Source: Luteolibacter sp. LG18 (GTDB taxonomy: Bacteria; Verrucomicrobiota; Verrucomicrobiia; Verrucomicrobiales; Akkermansiaceae). From it: 64,000 bases of DNA. Within the stretch, counting starts at the first letter, position 1. Every line of letters starts with the position of its first letter. The position numbers were made by a program, and so were the translations under genes. The DNA is taken from contig NZ_AP024600.1 of assembly GCF_036322585.1 (NCBI RefSeq), forward strand, positions 2,790,001-2,854,000. Reading direction: 5' to 3'. This document shows, piece after piece, positions 27,489-35,381 of this stretch. The notes beneath the pieces were generated by a model. It worked only from the letters and a program-made list of their open reading frames with translations. It ran no database searches and was not told the DNA's origin.

Positions 27489-29312
27489 ATGAAAGCTTCC
27501 CTCGCCACCGCCATCCTCGGTTTCACCACGCTGGCCGCCCATGCCGATCCGCAGCTCACCTCGTGGATCACGGCGTATTCCTCGAAATACGCCCGCATCC
27601 ACCGCACGGACGCCGAGAAGCTCGCCGGCACCACCTACACCACCTGGACGAACGGGCGGAACACGCAGAGCCAGCCGGTCTACTGCGGTATCCAGACGAT
27701 CACCTATTCCGCGAGCTGGATCTATTTCAACAGCTCCGACCTCGGTCCCTACACGATGGGGCCGTGGTATGACAACGCGGCCCGCACCACCGAGTTCGTC
27801 AATCTGCCGGTGAACCAGAACCTGAACTACCGGATTCCTCGTACTTCCACGCTCACGACGCCTCCCGCGACCAAGTCGAACACCAAGGGCATGGAGGATT
27901 CCATCGGCTTCTACGTGGACGGCGTGTCCATGTTCGATCCGACGGACGGGTTCTCCTACTCCAATGGCACCGAGGCCAGCCCCGGCACCGGCCAGTGGCA
28001 CCGGGATGCATATTTCAACGAGGGCATCACCTTCGATCCCGGCAACACCCACCAGCAGAACACCGGCAAGTATCACAACCACGCCAATCCGATCGCCCTG
28101 CGCTACCTGCTGGGCGACCACGTCGATTTCAACTCCGCCACCAAGACCTACTCGGAATCCGCCGCCGCGCCGACCAAGCACTCGCCGATCATCGGCTGGA
28201 TGCGTGACGGCTATCCGGTCTACGGGCCGAACGGATACTCCAGCGCGCTGGATCCGAACAGCGGCATCCGCCGGATGGTCGGCGGCTTCGTGAAACGGGA
28301 TGGGGCCACCACCGGTGTGGACAACATCACGAACACCGGCCGGTCGCTCCCTGCCTGGGCCACCCGCAACAACGGCAACATCTCCGCCACCGGCCCGGCC
28401 GTTTCCACCACCTATCCGCTGGGCCGCTACAACGAGGACTGGGCCTACCTCGGTGATCTCTACAAGGCGGGCTCCACGAAATACGCGCAGGGCACCGACT
28501 TCGACCTCAATGAATACAACGTCCGCTACTGCGTGACCCCGGAGTTCCCCGGCGGCACCTACGCCTACTTCCTGTGCCTGAATGCCGCGGGTGTGCCGCA
28601 GTTCCCCTACAACTCGACGCTCTACTTCTTCGGCAATCCCACCGGCGGCACCGCGACGGCATCGGAAACCGTGACCTCCTACTTCAGCAACGGCGGCGCG
28701 AACCTCGTGGAAAAAGCCGCCTCGCCGGCGGTGAACGGTGGCAATGGAAACGTGACCCTCACCTGGACCAGCGTGGAAGGCGGCACCTACAAGGTGGACG
28801 CCAGCGATGACCTGCTGGCGTGGACGACCCTCACCTCCGCCCAGGCGGCGGCCAGCGCGGCGATCAACACCAGCTACGTCGAGAGCGGTGCGGCCAACGA
28901 TCATCCGAAGCGCTTCTACCGCGTTACCCGCACCGCGCTCGCCAGCTACGACGGCGGCACGGGCACTGGGACCGGAACTGGAACCGGGAGCACTGGAACA
29001 GGAACCGCCACCGACGGTCTCGCCACGGTCTCGCCCGCCAGCGGCACCCACGGGACCCAAGCCACGCTCACGGTGACGATGAACAACTCCTACAACCCGG
29101 CTCCGCCGCCTGTGAACGTACAGCCGACTTCGGCCACGCTGACCCGCACCGGCGCGACCACGATCACGGCTAGCAGTTACACGCGAAACACCACCACCGG
29201 CGTGGTCACCCTCGTTTTTAATCTCCCCGCCAATGCCACCGGCACCTACGCCCTGAACGTCACCTTCGGCCCGAACATGTGGTCGATGGCCAGCGGTTTC
29301 ACGGTGAATTGA
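27489..29312 (+). CDS. secreted YHYH-domain protein
   Basis: A 607-residue protein with a signal peptide (LATAILGFTTLAAHADP). Residues about 20-400 are a YHYH domain: YCGIQTITYSASWIYFNSSD, DSIGFYVDGVSMFDPTDG, the name-giving motif as YHNHANP instead of YHYH, and IIGWMRDGYPVYGPNGY followed by RYCVTPEFPGGTYAYF. The C-terminal third has a beta segment (VTLTWTSVEGGTYKVDASDD), a low-complexity (GT)n linker near residues 492-510, and an Ig-like domain. The domain's biochemical role is not established; histidine-rich motifs suggest metal binding. It follows the MbnP-MbnH gene on the same strand and shares its upstream 18-bp element, so the two probably respond together. Confidence 0.85.
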   Translation: MKASLATAILGFTTLAAHADPQLTSWITAYSSKYARIHRTDAEKLAGTTYTTWTNGRNTQSQPVYCGIQTITYSASWIYFNSSDLGPYTMGPWYDNAARTTEFVNLPVNQNLNYRIPRTSTLTTPPATKSNTKGMEDSIGFYVDGVSMFDPTDGFSYSNGTEASPGTGQWHRDAYFNEGITFDPGNTHQQNTGKYHNHANPIALRYLLGDHVDFNSATKTYSESAAAPTKHSPIIGWMRDGYPVYGPNGYSSALDPNSGIRRMVGGFVKRDGATTGVDNITNTGRSLPAWATRNNGNISATGPAVSTTYPLGRYNEDWAYLGDLYKAGSTKYAQGTDFDLNEYNVRYCVTPEFPGGTYAYFLCLNAAGVPQFPYNSTLYFFGNPTGGTATASETVTSYFSNGGANLVEKAASPAVNGGNGNVTLTWTSVEGGTYKVDASDDLLAWTTLTSAQAAASAAINTSYVESGAANDHPKRFYRVTRTALASYDGGTGTGTGTGTGSTGTGTATDGLATVSPASGTHGTQATLTVTMNNSYNPAPPPVNVQPTSATLTRTGATTITASSYTRNTTTGVVTLVFNLPANATGTYALNVTFGPNMWSMASGFTVN

Positions 29313-29410
29313 CCGCCGATCTTCCCCCGGTTCTCCCCCCCAGCTCCGGATCAAGGACCCACGCGATGGTGAGATCGCGCCTTGGTCCGGAGCGTCGGCG
29401 GCACTTCGGC

Positions 29411-30214
29411 ATGGGCAAGAGCTTGTGGGCGTGGTTTGAAGTCCGTGTGGACGCCCTGAAATTCAAACTCACCCTCGCCTTCGACGGCGCCGCCTACCAA
29501 GGCTGGCAGTCGCAGCGCTCGGGGAAAGGCGTGCAGGATTTTCTGGAGGCTGCGCTGGCCAAGTTGTTCCCGAGCGCCCCGCGGGTCCAGGGATCGAGCC
29601 GCACCGATGCGGGCGTGCATGCCTTCGGGATGGTCGCGCATTTCGAGATCCCGCCGGATGAGTTCAAGATGCCCGCGCGGCATCTGGTGCTCTCTATCAA
29701 TGCCTGCCTGCCGGACGACATCCGGGTGAGGTCGGCGGTGAAGGCGGATCCGTCGTTCAACGCCCGCTTTGACGCGACCGGCAAGCAGTACCGCTACCAT
29801 GTCTGGAACCACGCGGTGATGAATCCGCTGTTGCGATCGCAAGCGTGGCATGTGCCGCGTTCCTTGGACCTTGAGGCGATGCGCGAGGCTGCCGCGCTTT
29901 TCGTGGGCCGCCACGATTTCCGTTCGTTCACCGCGAACCGCGGCGACGTGCTGGAGGACGCGGTGCGGACGCTCACCCGCTGCGAGGTGAAGCGCTCGGG
30001 CTCCAAGGTCACCTTCACGATCGAAGGCGAGGGGTTCCTCTACAAGATGTGCCGCGGCATCGTGGGCACGCTGGTGCAGATCGGTAACGGCAAGTATCCG
30101 CCGGGAGAGGTGAAGGCGATGCTTGCCAGAGAGGACCGCCGCGTGGCCGGAATGAATGCGCCGGCGCACGGGCTGGTGTTGTGGAAGGTGTTCTACGGAC
30201 CGGAGTCGCACTGA
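29411..30214 (+). CDS. truA: tRNA pseudouridine(38-40) synthase
   Basis: About 267 residues from the ATG at 29411; a GTG at 29447 (VDALKFKLTLAFDG) gives a more typical TruA start and is possible. The catalytic aspartate is in QGSSRTDAGVHAFG. Other family blocks are FDGAAYQGWQSQ, FNARFDATGKQYRYHVWN, FVGRHDFRSFTA and GEGFLYKMCRGIVGTLVQIG. It converts U38-U40 in the anticodon arm of several tRNAs to pseudouridine. It ends 1 bp from the convergent heme oxygenase gene. Confidence 0.95.
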   Translation: MGKSLWAWFEVRVDALKFKLTLAFDGAAYQGWQSQRSGKGVQDFLEAALAKLFPSAPRVQGSSRTDAGVHAFGMVAHFEIPPDEFKMPARHLVLSINACLPDDIRVRSAVKADPSFNARFDATGKQYRYHVWNHAVMNPLLRSQAWHVPRSLDLEAMREAAALFVGRHDFRSFTANRGDVLEDAVRTLTRCEVKRSGSKVTFTIEGEGFLYKMCRGIVGTLVQIGNGKYPPGEVKAMLAREDRRVAGMNAPAHGLVLWKVFYGPESH

Positions 30215-30215
30215 T

Positions 30216-30794
30216 TCACTCGTTTCCAGAGACGACCCAATCGAACATGCCGTCGAACCATTCGAACGCCGACTTCGCCGCCCCGATCGCGCGGTCGCAG
30301 TCGGCGGAATCGGTGAGGACTTCATCGAGCTTCGGGATGAAGCCGCGCCACATTGTCATCAGCTCCGGGCCGTAGGAGGCGTAGAACGACAGCGCGCCGG
30401 GGAAGGGGAGCCGCTTGGCCAGATGGGAGCCGCCCATCGTCGAACCCTCGGCGACATAGGTGAACCCGGCCATCGCCGCCGCATCGTCTGACCAGGCGGG
30501 CACGGGGAGGTCCGCGGGCGTTTTGTTAGGTCCGAAATGCGACAGGTCATTTTGCAACCACGTTGACTTTTCGAAACGCCCGGAGCCGAACTTTGCAACG
30601 AGATCCGGGTGCCTGGTCTTCATATGGGCCTCCCAGGGGCCAAACCATGCAAAATACCCTCTGAGCAAACGCACATAGGCATCGGCAGGGATCTCCGCCT
30701 CCAACAAACATTTCATGAGCCCATGCCGGTCCAAGCTTGTGTGGGCATCGGATGTTGCTGATCTAAGTTTCTCGCGGGCCGTGGGGGCGTCCAT
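30216..30794 (-). CDS. biliverdin-producing heme oxygenase
   Basis: A 192-residue HO-fold protein. The proximal heme ligand is in SDAHTSLDRHGLM; the distal helix block is YVAEGSTMGGSHLAKRL; PFYASYG-like SFYASYGPELMTMW is also family-typical. It opens heme to biliverdin, the chromophore of bacteriophytochromes. Its start is only 45 bp from the divergent phytochrome gene, the usual bphO-bphP pairing. Confidence 0.92.
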   Translation of the reverse strand: MDAPTAREKLRSATSDAHTSLDRHGLMKCLLEAEIPADAYVRLLRGYFAWFGPWEAHMKTRHPDLVAKFGSGRFEKSTWLQNDLSHFGPNKTPADLPVPAWSDDAAAMAGFTYVAEGSTMGGSHLAKRLPFPGALSFYASYGPELMTMWRGFIPKLDEVLTDSADCDRAIGAAKSAFEWFDGMFDWVVSGNE

Positions 30795-30839
30795 CGCCGA
30801 GACCTATTCCATGCGTCCCCTTCCCCCACAACTTGAATC

Positions 30840-32735
30840 ATGAGCTCCTCTTCCAACATTTCTGACATCGAGGAGGCTCTGCGGTATTGCGCCGAAGAGC
30901 CGATCCATCTGATCGGCCAGGTTCAGAACGGCGCTGCCTTGCTGGCGATCGACGTTGCCTCGTGCAAGGTCACCCACGCCAGCGGCAACGTGGCCTCTCT
31001 GTTCGGTGAGGCGCTCGCCCGGGAACTGTGGAGTCTAACAGCGAGCGAGCTTTTTCCGGAAGGCGGTTTCGAGACCTTGTTGGGGCGCCTGCACCTGTGG
31101 CGTGGCCGCGGTCCGCGTTTGCTCGATGTGACTTTCAGTGGAAGGAGCCCGATGCCATGCTGGCTGCACCTGCGGGACACGCACCTGGTGATCGAGCATT
31201 TCCTCGATGAGACCTTCGCCCCGCAGCCGGGCTACGATGCGGACGAGCGGGACAGCATGCTGGCCGATAGCTTCAGCCGCATCGAGGGCTGCACCGATCT
31301 CGAATCGAAGCTGGTGACGATCGCCGAGGAGGTGCGCCGCCACACGGGATTCGACCGCGTGATGATCTACCGCTTCCACTCCGATGGCTCCGGCGAGGTC
31401 GCGGCCGAGCAGCGCCGCGGCGATTGGGAGCCGTTCGATGGCCTCCGCTATCCGGCGAGCGATATCCCGAAACAGGCGCGGGCGCTTTTCATGATCAATG
31501 ACGTCCGCTTGATCCAGGACATCACCTTGCCGCCCGTGCCGATCGTCGGCAATCCGTCGTCGGGTGGCGGGCCGCTCGATCTCTCGCTGTGCCGCTACCG
31601 CCAGCCCGCGGCGATCCATGTGGAGTATCTGCGGAACATGGAGGTGCGGGCCAGCTTCGTGTCCGGCGTGGTGGTGGATGCGAAGCTGTGGGGCATGATC
31701 TCGTGCCACCACGGCAGCCCGCTGCCACTGCCGCCGAAGGTGCAGGTGCAACTCGCCTCGCTGACGAACCAGCTCGCGCTCGACCTCGCGGCGATGGCGC
31801 GCGAGAGCCGCCTGCGTGCGGAGCTCGATTCCGCGCGTCTTTCCAACAAAATCATCCAGGCTTCCACCGTGATCCAGTGCGTGACCCGTGAGCAGGACTG
31901 GATTGGCACGATGATGACCATGGCGGGCGAGATCTGCGTCACCATGGGGGCGGACGGCATGTGCCTTTACTACGACGGCCGCTATGAAGCGCACGGCCTG
32001 GTGCCGGACGCGGAGTCCGTGAAGCGGCTCGGGGAACTGCTGATGAAGCAGGAGGACATCCAATCCCTGGCGACAAACCGCGCGGGCGCGGCCTTCCCGG
32101 AACTGGCGCTGCCGGAGTCCGTCGGCGGCTTCCTGGCGATCCCGCTTTCGAAGTTCCGCCCGGACATGCTGGTCCTTTTCCGCGGCGAGGAGGCCGAGCA
32201 GATCCGCTGGGCCGGCCAGCCGCAGAAGAACGTCGAGATCACGCCGGGAGGTGCCCGCCTGCATCCGCGGAAATCCTTCACGGAATGGAAGGAAACGGTG
32301 CGCGGCCAATCGAAACCGTGGACCGATGACCAACTTGCGATGGGCGAGGTGGTGTCCGGCACCATCGGAGACCTGATCCTGACCGCCCACTACATCCGCA
32401 AGGCGCTGGGATCCCAGGACGCCTTGCGGCTCCGGCTCGCTCACGAGGAGTCGCCTCATCCTGTCGCTTTGGCGGATGAACTCGGTCTGATCGTGTTTCT
32501 GAACCGCGCAGCCCGCGAAGACCCGATTTTCAGTTCGCTGCGGTCGATGGATGACATCGTCCGGATCGGGGGCGAGGTGTTGCGGCATTCGCTCGCGGCC
32601 CTGGCCCGCACCAAGCAGCGCTTCAACTTCATCCCGGTGAACGAAAGCGGGACGTCGGGCCGCCGCTACGAGGCGGCGTCGTTGTTGGAGAGCAACAAGT
32701 TCGTCGGCTTCAGCCTGCGGGTGGTCGCGGGTTGA
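30840..32735 (+). CDS. bacteriophytochrome photosensory protein without a histidine kinase
   Basis: 631 residues. The N-terminal chromophore cysteine is Cys17 (RYCAEEPIHLIG), as in BphPs. The PAS2 domain spans about 20-125, GAF about 150-320 with LRYPASDIPKQARALF, IHVEYLRNMEVRASF and ISCHHGSP (biliverdin-pocket histidines), and PHY about 340-510 with the tongue motif LHPRKSFTEWKE. The usual HisKA/HATPase output is absent. Instead about 115 residues follow (HPVALADELGLIVFLNRAAR, FIPVNESGTSGRRYEA), a PAS-like segment. It should bind biliverdin made by the neighbouring heme oxygenase and signal red/far-red light to an unknown partner. Its stop overlaps the convergent FMN reductase gene by 26 bp. 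Confidence 0.93.
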   Translation: MSSSSNISDIEEALRYCAEEPIHLIGQVQNGAALLAIDVASCKVTHASGNVASLFGEALARELWSLTASELFPEGGFETLLGRLHLWRGRGPRLLDVTFSGRSPMPCWLHLRDTHLVIEHFLDETFAPQPGYDADERDSMLADSFSRIEGCTDLESKLVTIAEEVRRHTGFDRVMIYRFHSDGSGEVAAEQRRGDWEPFDGLRYPASDIPKQARALFMINDVRLIQDITLPPVPIVGNPSSGGGPLDLSLCRYRQPAAIHVEYLRNMEVRASFVSGVVVDAKLWGMISCHHGSPLPLPPKVQVQLASLTNQLALDLAAMARESRLRAELDSARLSNKIIQASTVIQCVTREQDWIGTMMTMAGEICVTMGADGMCLYYDGRYEAHGLVPDAESVKRLGELLMKQEDIQSLATNRAGAAFPELALPESVGGFLAIPLSKFRPDMLVLFRGEEAEQIRWAGQPQKNVEITPGGARLHPRKSFTEWKETVRGQSKPWTDDQLAMGEVVSGTIGDLILTAHYIRKALGSQDALRLRLAHEESPHPVALADELGLIVFLNRAAREDPIFSSLRSMDDIVRIGGEVLRHSLAALARTKQRFNFIPVNESGTSGRRYEAASLLESNKFVGFSLRVVAG

Positions 32736-33258
32736 GGGCATCCACCAGTTCCTCCAGGGACGAGCGGGTGAGTTCACAAAGCATCTCGTCCGCCAGGATT
32801 TCCGCGCGTGTGATCCGGCTGCCCGGCAGGGGGATCCGGATCGAGGCCGGGGCTACCACGCGTGCATCCATGGTCGCGAGGATCTCGATGAGGGACTCGT
32901 GTGCGTGCCGTGAGGCATAGGAGGTGTTGGGCGCGGCGACCGGTTTGCTGGAGAACTCACCGCTGGCCACCACCCAATCGAGGGCGTTCTTCAGGCAGCC
33001 GGTGATTCCGTGAGCGTATTCCGGGCTGGCGATCCAAACCGCGTCGGCCGCGGCGAGGCCCTGTTGGAACCGAGCCACCACCGCGGGGACTTCCGTGACA
33101 TCCGGTCGGAACAACGGCAGATCCCCGAGCCCATCGTGGATGATGAAGCTCACTCCATCCGGAGCCAATCCGGCGGCGACTTCCAGAAGGGCCCGGTTCG
33201 AGGAGCCTGTCCGCAGGCTGCCGCAGAGACCGAGAATTCGAACGGGTGGCGTGTGCAC
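32710..33258 (-). CDS. NADPH-dependent FMN reductase family protein
   Basis: A 182-residue flavodoxin-like protein. The phosphate-binding loop is ILGLCGSLRTGSSNRALLE and the flavin block is ASPEYAHGITGCLKNALDWV; VAAPNTSYASRHAHES replaces the more common SxGxxGG turn. Members reduce FMN, quinones, azo dyes or chromate using NAD(P)H. It is convergent with the phytochrome gene and flanked on both sides by similar phytochrome 3'-end sequence (see 33340-33406), which suggests it arrived or was moved by a local duplication. Confidence 0.88.
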   Translation of the reverse strand: MHTPPVRILGLCGSLRTGSSNRALLEVAAGLAPDGVSFIIHDGLGDLPLFRPDVTEVPAVVARFQQGLAAADAVWIASPEYAHGITGCLKNALDWVVASGEFSSKPVAAPNTSYASRHAHESLIEILATMDARVVAPASIRIPLPGSRITRAEILADEMLCELTRSSLEELVDALNPRPPAG

Positions 33259-33339
33259 GTGCGTTTCCTATCGTCCCATCGCCGCATCCTCCAGCGTGGG
33301 ATGAGGACATTCACGTGAGGGGTAGGGTGCTCCCGCTGC

Positions 33340-33406
33340 GAGGCATCGCCGTTGTCGACGGGCAACAAGTTGGTTGGCTTCAGGCTGCGGATGGTCGTGG
33401 GTTGAG
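33340..33406 (+). pseudogene. decayed copy of the phytochrome 3' end
   Basis: These 67 bases match bases 32670-32736, the last codons of the phytochrome gene, at 55 of 67 positions with no gap. The frame is kept: EASPLSTGNKLVGFRLRMVV then stop, against EAASLLESNKFVGFSLRVVA then stop. Similarity fades upstream of 33330. It is the tail of a second, lost phytochrome-like gene or of a duplicated segment. Confidence 0.75.
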
Positions 33407-33432
33407 CAACCTTGCCCGACGCGATTGGCGGT

Positions 33433-34644
33433 TCATCGGGTGGTTTTGGAGTTTTCTTCCAGCAGCAGCGTCATCATGCTTTCGGCCGCTCCCTGGCTGA
33501 CTTGGCGAATCAGTTTCCGGTCCGTCGAATAGCCGAGTTCATAGGTGATGGCCGGGATGCCGAAGGTTTGGTGGGCCCAGCCTTTGGAGGTCGGCACGCC
33601 GACGTTGTGCGCGTCCTCGCGCTTGAATTTGTAGCCGGGAAAGCGAGCGCGGATGTCCGCCAGCCACCGGCTGGTGAACGCGGGCAGGGAAGTGGGCTCG
33701 GAATCGGGTTGGCAGTAGAACACGTCCTTGCCGGTGGAGTGGAAGTCGAGGAACAGGCACGGCTTCGCTCCGGGTGCCTTGCCGAGGCGGACCAGAGCCC
33801 CGCTCACCGCACGGGTTTCCGGTTGGCTGAACTTTTTCCAGTCCCGGTTGGTGTCCACTCCGCCGAGGTTGGAACGCCAGTGCCCGTGCTCGATGCCGTC
33901 CGGATTGACCAGTGGGATCACCACCGTCTTGAAGCGGCCGCGGTAGCGGCGGGCCAGGGCGGTGTCCGCGGTGAGGGTGTCGACGAAGGTCATCAGCGCG
34001 AGGCTGCCGGTGACCTCCGGCGGGTGTTGGCGGCCGAGGATGAAGACGTACTGGGCCCGGTCCGTTTCGCTGAAGGTGAGGCTCCGCAGCGGCCGTCCTT
34101 CGATGGATTGTCCGATGGGCGCCTCGCGGGCGAAGGGCAGTGCGGCCTTGCGGTCCATCCAGCCGTTCAAGGCGGAGAGGCCGACCAATTCCTGCGCTGC
34201 CACCCACACCGGCCGGGGACCTGTCTGAAGGGTGACCCATGCATCGTGGGTCGCGCGGTTGGCGGTGAAATCCTCCTTGGGAATCAGCCGCCAGGTTTTC
34301 CCGTCCGTGCTCAGGCGCGGCCGCAGCACCGATCCATCCGCGGTGAGGACGAGGTGGAGCCTGAGTTGCCGTGGTTGCTCCGACCGGACCTGGAAGGCAT
34401 ACCACGGGCTGGGATTGATCGGTTTGTTTTCCGGGGAGATCGTCAGATGGAATTGATCGGGACCGGTTTGTTGGCACCCGTTCAACCGTCCCTGGGAAAA
34501 CTCGTCGTGGAAGGTGACGCCGGATTCCGGAAACCGCCAGGTATGGCGGACATGGGGCGCGATGGTGGCGGGGTGTCCGCTGTGGCAGGCGGAAAGGCAC
34601 AGGCTAGAAAGCAGGCCAAGGAGCGCGGTGACGGGCGTTTTCAA
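33433..34644 (-). CDS. M14-family zinc carboxypeptidase lipoprotein
   Basis: 403 residues. The signal peptide ends in a lipobox (LSSLCLSACHSG), so the mature protein should be lipid-anchored. An N-terminal beta domain (residues about 30-165, like the N-domain of cytosolic carboxypeptidases) precedes the M14 domain with zinc ligands HxxE in ILGRQHPPEVTGS and the His in CLFLDFHSTGKD. PLVNPDGIEHGHWRSNLGG carries the Arg/Asn substrate residues and AITYELGY the catalytic Glu. It resembles the CCP-like subgroup found in bacteria. The target peptide is unknown. Confidence 0.88.
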   Translation of the reverse strand: MKTPVTALLGLLSSLCLSACHSGHPATIAPHVRHTWRFPESGVTFHDEFSQGRLNGCQQTGPDQFHLTISPENKPINPSPWYAFQVRSEQPRQLRLHLVLTADGSVLRPRLSTDGKTWRLIPKEDFTANRATHDAWVTLQTGPRPVWVAAQELVGLSALNGWMDRKAALPFAREAPIGQSIEGRPLRSLTFSETDRAQYVFILGRQHPPEVTGSLALMTFVDTLTADTALARRYRGRFKTVVIPLVNPDGIEHGHWRSNLGGVDTNRDWKKFSQPETRAVSGALVRLGKAPGAKPCLFLDFHSTGKDVFYCQPDSEPTSLPAFTSRWLADIRARFPGYKFKREDAHNVGVPTSKGWAHQTFGIPAITYELGYSTDRKLIRQVSQGAAESMMTLLLEENSKTTR

Positions 34645-34832
34645 GGAGGCGAAAGGATCGGTTCGAGTAGGGGGGAACGGAGTGGGAGGCGAGGTTCTTG
34701 CCGATCGCAGTGGGCAAAGCGCTGCCCTCCACTCCAGTACGGTTGTGGGGAAGCCGGGAAGATGTCGGAGTGCGGCGCGTGCTTTCCGCTAATTTCTGGT
34801 CAGCTTCCCGGGATTCGGGGAACATCCCCATA

Positions 34833-35381
34833 GTGAACCCCGATCCGGTCGAGCCCCAGGGCCTGCCCAGGGACGAGGCGGAGCTGGCGCACAGGATTGC
34901 CGCCCTCCGCATCTCCCTGCGCGGCTACGTGCTCTCGATTCTGCCGCACAGGGCGGCCTGCGATGACGTGGTGCAGGAAACCATGATCTTCCTGTGGGAG
35001 CGCCGCGAGGAATACCGTGAGGACACGAACCTCCGGGCGTGGGCCTTCAAGGTGGCGTGGTTCAAGGCCATGGGCCACCGCCGTGACCGGATGCGGGAGG
35101 AGCGGGTGGTCTGTTTCTCCGAGGACAGCCTGCACCGCATCTCCGGCGCGATGGAGGAGATCCTGGAGGAGGCCGAGCCGCGCATGGAGGCGCTGCGCCG
35201 GTGCCTTTCCCAATTGGACGCCGAGGAGATCCGTCTCCTGCGCCTGAAGTATGTGGACCGTGGTTCGCTCACCGCCGACGCGCAGGACCGCGCCGAAAAC
35301 CCGAACCGCGTCCAGAAGGCCATCTCGCGCCTGCGGCTGCGGCTGCGCCACTGCATCGAATCGAAACTTTCCCTGCCATGA
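34833..35381 (+). CDS. ECF sigma factor, planctomycete/verrucomicrobium type
   Basis: A 182-residue sigma factor, probably from the GTG at 34833 (VNPDPVEPQGLP); the frame is open 45 codons upstream without clear coding character. Region 2 is RGYVLSILPHRAACDDVVQE with FLWERREEYREDTNLRAWAF, and region 4 is LSQLDAEEIRLLRLKYVDRG with AISRLRLRLRHCI. Its stop overlaps the FecR-like start (ATGA). In Verrucomicrobiota such sigma genes sit beside FecR-like genes and secreted repeat proteins, as here. Confidence 0.9.
   Translation: MNPDPVEPQGLPRDEAELAHRIAALRISLRGYVLSILPHRAACDDVVQETMIFLWERREEYREDTNLRAWAFKVAWFKAMGHRRDRMREERVVCFSEDSLHRISGAMEEILEEAEPRMEALRRCLSQLDAEEIRLLRLKYVDRGSLTADAQDRAENPNRVQKAISRLRLRLRHCIESKLSLP

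Noticed and set aside
28950..29010. CRISPR-like or satellite repeat
   Set aside because: It is a Gly-Thr codon run forming a linker inside the YHYH protein, with no spacers.
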